Source: Parvimonas parva (GTDB lineage: Bacteria; Bacillota; Clostridia; Tissierellales; Peptoniphilaceae). From it: a stretch of DNA of 64,000 bases. The stretch lies in contig NZ_JACVDA010000005.1 of assembly GCF_016552165.1 (NCBI RefSeq), forward strand, positions 30,033 to 94,032, read 5' to 3'. Below are positions 40,514-49,633 of the stretch, piece after piece (position 1 is the stretch's first letter; every line of letters starts with the position of its first letter). The position numbers were made by a program, and so were the translations under genes. Below the pieces are notes generated by a model. It had not been told where the DNA came from. It did no database searches and saw nothing but the letters and a program-made list of their open reading frames with translations.

Positions 40514-41866
40514 TTAGGATTTTAACTTTTCTTTTCCCATTTTATTCAACTCGCCAATCATCATAAATATTCCAACAACAATCATGATGAAATCTACAAG
40601 TGGTTGTGTGAACCATACTGCTTTTATTTCAAATACCATTGGCAAAAAGATCATTGCAGGAACAAATAAGAATAACTGTCTAAGCATAACAATAGTTCCA
40701 GCTTTCTTTCCGTTTCCGATTGACTGGAAGAAAGTAACAGTCATAACCATTACTCCATACAAAATAAATACGGAATAGAACAATCTAAAGTTTCCAACAC
40801 CCTGTGCAATAATATTTGCTTCTACACCAAATAACGAAAGTATCTGACTTGATAGCAGTAGAGATGGAATCCAAAAGATTCCTGCAAGAACTAAACCGCC
40901 AATAGAAAAGACCTTCATAGCTTCTCTTACTCTGTCATATTGCTTTGCTCCGAAGTTCGTTCCAACAACAGGCTGCAAGCCTTGACTCATTCCCCAAAGC
41001 GGAATAAATGAAAAGGCATATACACGAAGTGATGCCGCCATCAAAATTCCATTGGTATCTCCGCCATACTTAAATGCCATTTTATAAAGCATCGTCTGTT
41101 GTATCATGAATAAAAGCTGCATCATCATAGCTGATGATCCTACCCCAAACATTTCTTTTTTTATCTCAGGATCAGATTTAATCCTATGAATTTTAACAAC
41201 CTTACTCTTTTTCAAGAAATAATGTAGTGTTGCAACCGCTTGAACAAATTGTGCTGTAATCGTTGCAAGGGCAGCACCTTCAATGGCATATTCACCCATT
41301 ATTGTCATTAAGATTGGATCAAGGATAATATTTAGCAAAGCTCCAAGTCCCATAATCGTCATAGCTTTTTTCATCAATCCTTCGCCACGCATAACCATGT
41401 TTGCGGACTGTGTGAAGTTTACAAATAGAGAACCTATAAAAATCACTCTGAGGTATCTAACACCATAGGCTTTGATTTCACCCGTTGCACCGACCATATC
41501 TAAAAAATGCGGAGCAAGAAGTATTCCTCCAACCGTAATAATTACAGAGAAGAAAATCACCCAATAGATTAGGTTACCCATAATTTTATCTACAGTTTTT
41601 TGATCCCCTTTACCGATTGCTCTTGAAAGTACAGATGCAGAACCTACACCAAGTAAAGTTGAAACACCGCTGTTAAAAAAGGTAAGTGGCATTGCGACAC
41701 CGCAGGCAGTCATTGCTGTCTGTCCTATAATTTTCCCTGCAAATATTCCGTCCATTAACGGATACAGACCGATAACAATCATTCCGATAACTGCCGGAAT
41801 AGATAGCTGAAAGAGTAAGTCTATCGGTCTTTTTGTTAGTAACTGTTCTTTCATATCTTGTTTCAT
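40514..41866 (-). CDS. MATE family efflux transporter
   Basis: The 450-residue membrane protein has 12 predicted helices in two MatE halves (LLFQLSIPAVIGMIVIGLYPLMDGIFAG at the start of half one; GVGSSAMMMQLLFMIQQTMLY at the start of half two). It exports drugs or metabolites by Na+ or H+ antiport (family knowledge). It is the last gene of the leftward transport cassette, 26 bases after the ECF ATPase gene. Substrate is not deducible. Confidence 0.92.
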   Translation of the reverse strand: MKQDMKEQLLTKRPIDLLFQLSIPAVIGMIVIGLYPLMDGIFAGKIIGQTAMTACGVAMPLTFFNSGVSTLLGVGSASVLSRAIGKGDQKTVDKIMGNLIYWVIFFSVIITVGGILLAPHFLDMVGATGEIKAYGVRYLRVIFIGSLFVNFTQSANMVMRGEGLMKKAMTIMGLGALLNIILDPILMTIMGEYAIEGAALATITAQFVQAVATLHYFLKKSKVVKIHRIKSDPEIKKEMFGVGSSAMMMQLLFMIQQTMLYKMAFKYGGDTNGILMAASLRVYAFSFIPLWGMSQGLQPVVGTNFGAKQYDRVREAMKVFSIGGLVLAGIFWIPSLLLSSQILSLFGVEANIIAQGVGNFRLFYSVFILYGVMVMTVTFFQSIGNGKKAGTIVMLRQLFLFVPAMIFLPMVFEIKAVWFTQPLVDFIMIVVGIFMMIGELNKMGKEKLKS

Positions 41867-41892
41867 TTACATTCCTCCAAATATTGTTTATA

Positions 41893-43368
41893 TTATAGGC
41901 AATTACTCGTTTGATTGAAAAACTCCTCGATTGCCTTTATATTTTTTTCATTCCTATTGCCATGCCATTTTAATTTTCCATTCTCCATAAACATATAATA
42001 ATCACAACAGCATTCTACTAATTCCGGATCATGTGTAATAATAAAAATAGTTTTTCCTTCTTCTCTAAGTCTTATCATTTCATTTGAAACTTCTTTCATG
42101 TTCTTAAAATCGAGACCACTTGTAGGTTCGTCCAAAATCAAAATTGTTCTATCAGAAGCAATAGCACTTGCAATTGCAACTCTTTGTTTTTGTCCTCCTG
42201 ACAATGACATTGGATGACAATCTATAAAATCCATTAAGTTTAATTTTTTACATATTTGATTAACTATTGTTTCTTTCCTATCATCATTCTCTATACTCAA
42301 AAAAATTTCTTCTTTAACTGATTCAGTAAATAATTGATGATTAACATCCTGCATTACCATAAAACACTTTTTTAATCTTTCTCTTGTAGCATAGCTTTCT
42401 GTATTTATACTCAAAGTTCCTTTCGCTTTTTCTTCAACTCCACACAAACATTTTGAAAAGGTTGATTTTCCAGAACCATTATTTCCCAAAACAGCTACAA
42501 TAGACTTTTGAGGTAATGTAACATTTGGAATTTCAAGAAATGGTTTTTTTTCATAGCTAAACATAAAATCTTTAATCTCTATTTGTTCTTTAGATTCTAT
42601 ATTTTTTATAGTGTTATTTGCATTTATAGGATGTATGCTCCTTAATCCCATTTCATTTAAAATACTATTAGGTAATACTTTAAACTCAGCACAAGAAAAC
42701 ACACTATGAACTTTTCCATCCTTCATATAGACAAATCTATCTGCAACATCTATTAAATATTTCAGTCTATGTTCTGCAATAACTACAGTAGCATTTTTTT
42801 CTTTCCACTTCTTTATAATGCCTTTTAGCATTTCTATGGTTTGTATATCTAAATTAGATGATGGCTCATCCAATACATAAACCTCAGGTTCCATAGTTGC
42901 AGCAGAAGCACAAGCAATTTTTTGTTTTTCACCTCCCGACATTGAAAACAGGCTTCTATCAAGTAAGTTTTTTATGTCTAATTCTTTTGTTACCTTTCCA
43001 ATTCTTTTACAAATTTCTTCTCTTGGAATACCAAAATTTTCACAAGCAAATGCAATTTCACTTGTAGAGTCTACATTAAAAAATTGAGTTCTTGGATTTT
43101 GAAATACTGATCCTACATACCTGCTTAATTCATCAATCGGATTTGTAGAAACTTTATACCCCTGTACTGTAACTTCTCCTTTCAAAGTTCCCGTATAATA
43201 TCCGGGAATAAGTCCGTTAATCAATCTACTTACAGTAGTTTTCCCACAGCCAGATTCTCCACAAAATACAACTACCTCTCCATCATTGATCTTTAAGTCA
43301 ACATTATAAATTCCGGCACTTCTATCTCCATTATCATAAGTAAATGACACGTCTTTAAATTCAATCAA
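41893..43368 (-). CDS. ECF transporter ATPase with two fused ABC domains
   Basis: The 491-residue protein fuses the two ATPases that are separate (EcfA1/EcfA2) in group II ECF transporters. Domain one: Walker A CGESGCGKTT, signature MSGGEKQ, Walker B VYVLDEPSSNLD. Domain two: Walker A LGNNGSGKST, signature LSGGQKQR, Walker B ILILDEPTSGLD. It energises uptake with the T and S components encoded before it. Start ATG is two bases after the EcfT stop. Confidence 0.92.
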   Translation of the reverse strand: MIEFKDVSFTYDNGDRSAGIYNVDLKINDGEVVVFCGESGCGKTTVSRLINGLIPGYYTGTLKGEVTVQGYKVSTNPIDELSRYVGSVFQNPRTQFFNVDSTSEIAFACENFGIPREEICKRIGKVTKELDIKNLLDRSLFSMSGGEKQKIACASAATMEPEVYVLDEPSSNLDIQTIEMLKGIIKKWKEKNATVVIAEHRLKYLIDVADRFVYMKDGKVHSVFSCAEFKVLPNSILNEMGLRSIHPINANNTIKNIESKEQIEIKDFMFSYEKKPFLEIPNVTLPQKSIVAVLGNNGSGKSTFSKCLCGVEEKAKGTLSINTESYATRERLKKCFMVMQDVNHQLFTESVKEEIFLSIENDDRKETIVNQICKKLNLMDFIDCHPMSLSGGQKQRVAIASAIASDRTILILDEPTSGLDFKNMKEVSNEMIRLREEGKTIFIITHDPELVECCCDYYMFMENGKLKWHGNRNEKNIKAIEEFFNQTSNCL

Positions 43369-43370
43369 TG

Positions 43371-44105
43371 CTATCCCCTCCTATAAAAAAATAGTCCTGT
43401 AAAGGCAATTGAAAAGAGTAAAATGAGCAAATCATATATAGTAAACTTTACTTTTACTACAGTAGTTCTCTTTTTCAAAGCTCCCAATCCTCTACTTATT
43501 GCCGCCGCCGACAATTCATCACCTATTTTTGCAATAGAAACGATTAAAGGTATTGTTACATATTCCAAGTATAAGCTTGGATTTTTCCACGCCTTTTTAT
43601 TTTTAAAACTAATTCCTCTCATTTTCATAGCAGTCTTAATAGAGTTGTGTTCTTCTTTCAAAGTTGGAATAAACCTGAATGCAACTGCTGTTGGAATAAT
43701 AAATGCATTGGGAATTTTCCACTTTACCATGGCTGCTATAAACTCGCTCGTTTTTGTGGACATTACAACATAATATCCCAACATGAAAATTGGAAATAGT
43801 CTTAAAATTAAGGCATTCAACAATACTGAAATTGTATTTATGAGTGTAGGCAATGTGTACATATCTTTCGTAAAGTGTGCCATAATAGCCAAGGTAAATA
43901 GCCCTCCATAAATGAAAGCTATCTTAACTTGTTTATTAGATAATAATAATGCTATTGCCACAATGGCGGATATAAGGCTAACTAAAATATCCTTATATCC
44001 GACAGACATTATGGTTGTTATAAATATCATAAATAAAATTTTAGTACGAGGATCTAAGAAAAAGCCCTTTGGTTTATTCGGTTCGTATACCTCATACTCT
44101 TCCAT
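43371..44105 (-). CDS. ECF transporter transmembrane component EcfT
   Basis: The 244-residue protein has about five membrane segments. The cytoplasmic coupling helices carry the Ala-Arg-Gly motifs seen in AMKMRGISFKNKKAW and AAISRGLGALKKRT. It couples ATP hydrolysis to S-component toppling. It overlaps the S-component stop by one base and is followed directly by the ATPase. Confidence 0.9.
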   Translation of the reverse strand: MEEYEVYEPNKPKGFFLDPRTKILFMIFITTIMSVGYKDILVSLISAIVAIALLLSNKQVKIAFIYGGLFTLAIMAHFTKDMYTLPTLINTISVLLNALILRLFPIFMLGYYVVMSTKTSEFIAAMVKWKIPNAFIIPTAVAFRFIPTLKEEHNSIKTAMKMRGISFKNKKAWKNPSLYLEYVTIPLIVSIAKIGDELSAAAISRGLGALKKRTTVVKVKFTIYDLLILLFSIAFTGLFFYRRG

Positions 44106-44686
44106 TAAATGATACCCGCTCTCTCAAAGTGTTTCTTAAGCATTTTCCTCCCTAAATTTGCACCAATAACTGAGCCGATAAAAATAATTCCAAATGCAGC
44201 AATCCCCATCCAAGAAGGCATATATTTTGCGAGTGCAAGTGCATATTGTTCTCCCATTTGTTGCTTAACACCTTCCATATAGGTATCTGCCATTACCCAC
44301 ATTGGCATTTGACAACCTATCATTCCACAAGAAAATAGCCAAAATCCAATAACATTCTTTTTAAAACTCTTAAAACCACCTGATTTCATAACCAGATCAC
44401 TGATAATTCCAAATGGAATATATCCCACTAACGCTAACCATGTATAGCCCATAAAATACCAAAACACACCAATAATAATTGACATAATCGTAACCATGCC
44501 AAATTTTTCTATTTTGGTTAAAAACAACATAAATGGAATTCCTGTGACTATAGGAATGAGAAGATAGATAGCTGGGTATAAGATAGGAATTGCATTCATC
44601 ATCCCTACTACAAAAAACAGAACTAAATAAATAGCTGTATAAATTCCTACATTGATTAGATCTTTAGCTGACAATCCTTTTTTCAT
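44105..44686 (-). CDS. ECF transporter S component, MptD/Trep_Strep family
   Basis: The 193-residue membrane protein (LSAKDLINVGIYTAIYLVLFFVVGM) belongs to the Trep_Strep family of substrate-specific components, with six helices and a strongly conserved MWVMADTYMEGVKQQMG loop. The substrate of this family is not settled. Neighbouring exporters of the YbtPQ-type combination have suggested a link to metal or metallophore handling; this is an inference. It starts the ECF part of the operon. Confidence 0.88.
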   Translation of the reverse strand: MKKGLSAKDLINVGIYTAIYLVLFFVVGMMNAIPILYPAIYLLIPIVTGIPFMLFLTKIEKFGMVTIMSIIIGVFWYFMGYTWLALVGYIPFGIISDLVMKSGGFKSFKKNVIGFWLFSCGMIGCQMPMWVMADTYMEGVKQQMGEQYALALAKYMPSWMGIAAFGIIFIGSVIGANLGRKMLKKHFERAGII

Positions 44687-44767
44687 TTTTTTTAATCCTC
44701 CTTAAATTAAAATAATATAAATCTACATGAGCTATATTTGAATAATTCTCATATAAATCATTTTCAC

Positions 44768-46501
44768 TCATGACAATTTCCAATTAACTGCCTTTTGTCG
44801 TGCCTCAACAAAATTTTTATAGATACCTTCTGCTTGAATTAGCTCTTCATGTGTGCCTTTTTGATTTATTTTTCCATTTGCTAAAACAAGTATTTGGTTT
44901 GCATTTTTTATTGTCTTTAGTCTGTGTGCTATCATTATTACTGTTTTATTTCTTGTGAGTTCCTCCATAGCAACCTGCAATTTATCCTCATTTTCAGGGT
45001 CTACATTTGCAGTAGCTTCATCGAAAATAATAATAGGTGCATTCTTTATCATTGCTCTTGCAATTGATATTCTTTGTCTTTCTCCACCAGATAAACTTGC
45101 ACCTCCCTCTCCTATAACTGTTTCATATTGTTCAGGAAGCTTCATAATAAATTCATGACAACACGCTTTCTTTGCAGCTTCTATAACTTCCTCATGTGTA
45201 GCATCTGGCTTAGCAAACTTTATATTGTTCTCAATAGTGTCTTGAAATAAATAAACATTTTGAAAAACCATACTAATTTGTCTCATTAATGACTCCAATG
45301 AATATTCTTTAATATTATGTTTACCTATGCTGATTTCTCCTTTCTCTACATCCCAAAATCTCGCTATCAAATTGCAAAATGTAGTTTTTCCAGCTCCTGA
45401 AGGTCCAACTATAGCTGTCATTTGGTTTTGTGGTATCTTGACAGAAATATCATCAAGGATTTTTTTGCCTGAATAAGAAAACTCTACATTATCAAAAGAA
45501 ATATCGAAAGTAGTAGGCTTTATGTCTTTTCCATCAATATCCATCTGTGGAAATTTCTCTAACTTCTTTGTTTGCTCAATAGATCCACTAACAACTCTGA
45601 GAGAAGTTGTTGCACTTCCTGCCAATTTTATTTGAGAAAAAGCAAGAAAAGAAATTATAATCGTCATAACTGTATTTAAGAATGAGAGTTCTCCATTGAT
45701 ATAAAAGAAAATACCTGCACCTATTATCAAAATGCTAAACAAATCCAAAAGAATATTTTGCAAAATCGTATAAGGTGTAAACAGTTTTTCACAATCAAGA
45801 TTTATTTTTCTACTATTTTCAATAGCACCTCTGACTTTTTCATCTCCTTTCCCTGTTAAATTGAAGGATTTTATAACAGACATTCCTCCAATTTGTTCTA
45901 AAATGGCATCAACTAATTTAGCAGATGCTTTTTGTCTTTTAGGAAGAACACTCCTTGATTTGCTTTCCATTTTTGAGAGAACAAATAAGTACAATAGGCA
46001 TCCAATTGCAACAATAAAACCTATTCTCCACTCAAATGCTAAAATCATTATTGTAAATATTATCGTGTTTATAAAACCTGATAATGTATTTACCATAACC
46101 ATTGCTGCGGTATTTTCTACATCTTCTAAAACAGTTGTAGAAATTCCAACCACTTCACCAATATTGTTTTCATTGAAAAATCCCATAGGTATTTTTTTTA
46201 ACATTTCACCTATTGCTACTCTTTTATTTGCCACCATGAAATAACTTGCATGGCATTGCTGTAATTGTGAAAAATAATTTGTAACACTTCTTCCGATTAT
46301 GCTAATAACAAGAAGTATTAATGCGATCCACGCGGGCATCATGCTCATGTCTTTTTGGACAATTGCTTTCACTATAAAATAAATAGCACTGATTTGAAGC
46401 ATATGAAAAATCGCAAACAAAAAACTTACCCATATAGAGTGATATACATTTTTCTTTTCATCACCTGAGAAATCTAAAATCTTTTTTAAAGCACTTAACA
46501 T
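44768..46501 (-). CDS. ABC exporter half-transporter, second of a pair
   Basis: The 577-residue protein has an N-terminal six-helix membrane domain and an ATPase domain with Walker A GPSGAGKTT, signature LSGGERQR and Walker B IIFDEATANVDPENE. ATG 46501 overlaps the preceding stop (ATGTTAA), so the two half-transporters are translationally coupled and probably form a heterodimer. The substrate is unknown; drug or siderophore-like compounds are possible. Confidence 0.92.
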   Translation of the reverse strand: MLSALKKILDFSGDEKKNVYHSIWVSFLFAIFHMLQISAIYFIVKAIVQKDMSMMPAWIALILLVISIIGRSVTNYFSQLQQCHASYFMVANKRVAIGEMLKKIPMGFFNENNIGEVVGISTTVLEDVENTAAMVMVNTLSGFINTIIFTIMILAFEWRIGFIVAIGCLLYLFVLSKMESKSRSVLPKRQKASAKLVDAILEQIGGMSVIKSFNLTGKGDEKVRGAIENSRKINLDCEKLFTPYTILQNILLDLFSILIIGAGIFFYINGELSFLNTVMTIIISFLAFSQIKLAGSATTSLRVVSGSIEQTKKLEKFPQMDIDGKDIKPTTFDISFDNVEFSYSGKKILDDISVKIPQNQMTAIVGPSGAGKTTFCNLIARFWDVEKGEISIGKHNIKEYSLESLMRQISMVFQNVYLFQDTIENNIKFAKPDATHEEVIEAAKKACCHEFIMKLPEQYETVIGEGGASLSGGERQRISIARAMIKNAPIIIFDEATANVDPENEDKLQVAMEELTRNKTVIMIAHRLKTIKNANQILVLANGKINQKGTHEELIQAEGIYKNFVEARQKAVNWKLS

Positions 46502-48240
46502 TTCATCCCACCATCCTTTGTTCCTATATGAGCGTTCCACATATTTCGGTATAATTCACAACCTTTTAATAATTCATCATGCTTACCGTATGAAACAAGT
46601 TTTCCATTCTCAATTAAGAATATTTGTTCTGCATCTGTTATAGTTGATAACCTATGAGCAATAATAATCACCGTTTTATCTTTTATAAGCTTTGATAAAG
46701 CTTGCTTTATAATCACTTCATTTTCAGGATCTATATATGAAGTAGCTTCATCAAGTATTACAATAGGTGCATTTTTGAGCATTGCTCTTGCTATAGATAT
46801 TCTTTGCCTTTCTCCACCAGAAACATGGCTACCACTACTTCCGACAACCGTATCGTAACCATGTTCCATTTTCATAATAAAATCATGACAACCCGATTTC
46901 TTAGCAATGTCTTCTACTTCTTTATCACTGGCACTTGGATTACCCATTCGGATATTTTCCCTAATACTTTCGTTGAACAAAAAATTATCCTGCGAAACAA
47001 AGGCTGTTAAACTATATAATTGCTTTAATGGAATTTCATTAAGATTGTATCCACCAATATTTATATTTCCTTCCGTAATATCCCAATATCCAGCTATTAA
47101 TTTTGCTAAAGTTGACTTGCCACTTCCACTTGGTCCAACAAAAGCCACTGTTGTTCCTTCTTTTATGTTTAGGGATATTCCATGAAGAATTTCTTTTTCT
47201 TCTTCATATCCAAACTTTACATTTTGTAAATCAATATTATATTGCTGGATAGTTACTTCTCTATCAGAATGCTTTTGTTCTTTTCCTTCTAAAATTAAGT
47301 TAATAGAATTAGCAATAGTTCCTATCTTAGCAAGACCATCAACAAAATTGATTGTTTCAAGTAAAGGTCCTGCAATACCTAAAGATAGAATAATTACAGA
47401 TATAAATACTTCTGCACTTAAACTGCCGCTAATGTAGAAATACCAACCAAATGGAAGCACTGTTATCATTGTAGTAGGAGATATATTTTTAGATAAAGAT
47501 ACAGGTAACTGACAGCTCTTCATCCATTCATAAAAGTATCTTGCATTTGCAATGACTTTATCTTTGTACTTTGCGTACGATCTCTTGTCTTGATTAAATG
47601 TTTTTATCACTTCTATTCCATTGACATACTCAATAATTGCAGAATTCATTTCTCGATTTACCTTTACAGATCCTTCATATTGAACAGCATAATTTTTCAT
47701 TACGAGTCCCATAAAAAGCATTCCCACAGGAATGGATACTAATGATAAAAGAGCCATTCTCCAATCAAGAAATAATAAGTAAATAAATATACTCAAAGAA
47801 CCTAAGAGATTCGATGTCATTTCAGGCAACAGGTGAGCGAGCGGTTTCTCCATACTTTCAACCTGATCCACTATAATCTGCTTAAAGTTTCCGCTTGGAA
47901 CAGAGATTATTTCCCCTAATGGCATCTTTGGGAGTTTTTCAAGCATTCTTAAACGAACATCTTTCAGTACACTAAAAGTTGCTTTATGAGATACAGATAA
48001 AGCCATAGAGTATAAAAATGATTTTAAGATGTAGGATGACAATCCTATTCCTAACCATAAGGAATAAATTTTAAAATCCTCATTTCCCTTTAACAATTCA
48101 ACTAAAATACGACTTGCCGCAATATATGGAACAATCCCTGCAATAACACCGATACTCGCTATAAATACAGATGTTTTTAACTTTGAATGTTCCTTTTTTG
48201 CAAGCTCCCACAATATAGTAGCAGGACTTTTTTGTTTCAT
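46495..48240 (-). CDS. ABC exporter half-transporter, first of a pair
   Basis: The 581-residue protein has six membrane helices and the ATPase motifs GPSGSGKST, VSGGERQR and VILDEATSYIDPENE. ATG 48240 has GGAGG seven bases upstream and in-frame TTG upstream is not needed. The operator-like GCTAACTTAGTTATC lies 33 bases ahead and the TetR gene upstream. It heads the exporter-ECF-MATE cluster. Confidence 0.92.
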   Translation of the reverse strand: MKQKSPATILWELAKKEHSKLKTSVFIASIGVIAGIVPYIAASRILVELLKGNEDFKIYSLWLGIGLSSYILKSFLYSMALSVSHKATFSVLKDVRLRMLEKLPKMPLGEIISVPSGNFKQIIVDQVESMEKPLAHLLPEMTSNLLGSLSIFIYLLFLDWRMALLSLVSIPVGMLFMGLVMKNYAVQYEGSVKVNREMNSAIIEYVNGIEVIKTFNQDKRSYAKYKDKVIANARYFYEWMKSCQLPVSLSKNISPTTMITVLPFGWYFYISGSLSAEVFISVIILSLGIAGPLLETINFVDGLAKIGTIANSINLILEGKEQKHSDREVTIQQYNIDLQNVKFGYEEEKEILHGISLNIKEGTTVAFVGPSGSGKSTLAKLIAGYWDITEGNINIGGYNLNEIPLKQLYSLTAFVSQDNFLFNESIRENIRMGNPSASDKEVEDIAKKSGCHDFIMKMEHGYDTVVGSSGSHVSGGERQRISIARAMLKNAPIVILDEATSYIDPENEVIIKQALSKLIKDKTVIIIAHRLSTITDAEQIFLIENGKLVSYGKHDELLKGCELYRNMWNAHIGTKDGGMKC

Positions 48241-48272
48241 AATCAACACCTCCAAATGAAATAACTTAATTA

Positions 48273-48287
48273 GCTAACTTAGTTATC
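48273..48287 (-). promoter_or_regulatory. Second TetR operator-like site before the exporter genes
   Basis: GCTAACTTAGTTATC (plus strand) differs in one base from the perfect palindrome at the TetR promoter (49004-49018). It lies between the TetR terminator and the first exporter gene. It may let the regulator control read-through or a weak internal promoter. Confidence 0.6.
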
Positions 48288-48295
48288 TTTATTTT

Positions 48296-48337
48296 AAAAA
48301 ATATAAGGGCGTTTAATACCCTTTCCCTTATATTTAA
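48296..48337 (-). terminator. Terminator/attenuator between TetR and exporter genes
   Basis: On the minus strand AAATATAAGGG...CCCTTATATTT is followed by TTTAAAAT. It lies behind the TetR stop and before the second operator. Confidence 0.75.
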
Positions 48338-48957
48338 AAACATCGCAATTTCTCCCATCCATCATAAAAAAACTTCGAAACTATTCTTGTGTTTAACTTT
48401 ACTTCTTCTTCTGTTTGAGAATGTATTATAATTTCACACAATGCATTAATATAAGCATGGTTTAACAAATGCATTGCATCTTTAGGGACTTCTGATTTTA
48501 TATTCTTTTTCTTTGAAATAATCTGAAACGCTTTATGTCTGTTTATATCTTCCTTTTCCACAAGAAGCTCTATAAAATTATCATATTTCGTACCATATGA
48601 TTTATATATTAAAAGATTAAATAAATCTTTTTTGCTAAACATATATAATGCAGATTCAATTGACCCTTCAATGTTAATTTTTGATAAATCTTCTCCACAA
48701 TTTTTTTCTATGTTTTGAAAAGATTCCTCTTCAAACTTGTTATAAAAACCCAAAAGTTCTTTTGCCAATGGATCAACCAAAGCAACAAATAAATCTTCTT
48801 TATCTTCAAAATGGCGATAAAAGGCTCCCGTAGTAACTCCGGCATCTTTACAAATTTTTCTTAAATTAGCTCGTTCATATCCATCGTTCAAAAAATTCGC
48901 TTTACCACTATCTATGATTTTTTTATGTGTAAGCTCATATCCACTCAAATCTGCCAC
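48334..48957 (-). CDS. TetR/AcrR family transcriptional regulator
   Basis: About 207 residues starting at GTG 48957 (GGAGG seven bases upstream); a TTG ten codons earlier has no site. The HTH is ERANLRKICKDAGVTTGAFYRHFEDKEDLFVAL (about 28-60). The C-terminal ligand domain has no recognisable ligand signature. It is the first gene of the cassette and probably represses it through GATAACTTAGTTATC. Its inducer may be a transported substrate. Confidence 0.92.
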   Translation of the reverse strand: MADLSGYELTHKKIIDSGKANFLNDGYERANLRKICKDAGVTTGAFYRHFEDKEDLFVALVDPLAKELLGFYNKFEEESFQNIEKNCGEDLSKINIEGSIESALYMFSKKDLFNLLIYKSYGTKYDNFIELLVEKEDINRHKAFQIISKKKNIKSEVPKDAMHLLNHAYINALCEIIIHSQTEEEVKLNTRIVSKFFYDGWEKLRCF

Positions 48958-49003
48958 TACTCTGCCTCCTTTCTCTTTGCTGATCAATTTACTATCTCAT
49001 TCC

Positions 49004-49047
49004 GATAACTTAGTTATCATTTTACTATTTTCGCTTATATTTGTCAA
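49004..49047 (-). promoter_or_regulatory. Promoter and palindromic operator of the TetR/transport cassette
   Basis: On the minus strand TTGACA (49042-49047), 17 bases, TAAAAT (49019-49024), immediately followed by the perfect 15-base palindrome GATAACTAAGTTATC (49004-49018). A dimeric repressor bound here would block the start site. Confidence 0.85.
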
Positions 49048-49075
49048 GTATTTTCTGGAACTTTAATAAAAAATA

Positions 49076-49213
49076 TGGTAAAATAAATGCAAATAGTTTT
49101 ATACACGCTTAATGCTTGCTCCATAATTTACACTTTTGTAGCAAGCACAGTAAGTGTACGGACACTTACGAAAAAATTGGTGAAGCAGCCCTTTGGGATC
49201 TGCTTCTTTTTTT
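49076..49213 (+). ncRNA. Orphan attenuator-like leader
   Basis: Plus strand: an extended -10 (TGGTAAAAT, 49077-49084), then hairpin one GCTTGCT/AGCAAGC (49114-49146), hairpin two GTAAGTGT-ACGG-ACACTTAC (49150-49169) and terminator GAAGCAG...CTGCTTC plus seven T (49182-49213). ACACTT at 49130-49135 could pair alternatively with AAGTGT at 49152-49157. This is the layout of leaders of antibiotic-resistance genes, but no such gene follows. Confidence 0.55.
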
Positions 49214-49262
49214 ATCAATTTTTAACTTGTTATAATCAAAATGCCTACTATAAAAAAGCGCC

Positions 49263-49504
49263 GATAATAGTTCTATAGTCACATCCCATAAAAATTGTTT
49301 TTGACAATAGCACTGTTGTTATGCCAATCAAAAAAATTGTTCTATTACTACAGCCTATGCTTTTCCAATAGTCAAGACCTATATCAGAACACAGAAAAAG
49401 GAATTTCAATAAATTATTCATTTACACTAAACCCCTTTATTTCAAACCTTTTATATGGCTTTAATCATTTATTATTGACAGTCGAACAATAGTCTTAACA
49501 TGAA
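49263..49504 (-). repeat. Left copy of a diverged direct repeat carrying decayed rumA 3'-end copies
   Basis: About 242 bases similar to 50425-50680 throughout. Its right end, read on the minus strand, gives HVKTIVRLS, matching the rumA end HVETVVLLS. Further degenerate units of about 20 bases lie at 49263-49282, 49303-49322 and near 49334 and 49366. The stretch 48958-49634 contains no gene besides this, the TetR promoter and the orphan leader. Confidence 0.7.
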
Positions 49505-49633
49505 ATTTTAAGCTATTTTGAAAATTATATATTCCTAACAAAATCCATCAAATTTATAAGATTTATAACATTTCTATCGTTTCAATCAAGTTATTTTTAA
49601 CTAGGATATTTATTAACAGCTCTATAATTAATT

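Noticed and set aside
49087..49278. 63-codon plus-strand protein
   Set aside because: It begins a few bases after the -10 box, has no ribosome site and crosses the terminator; treated as a leader RNA instead.
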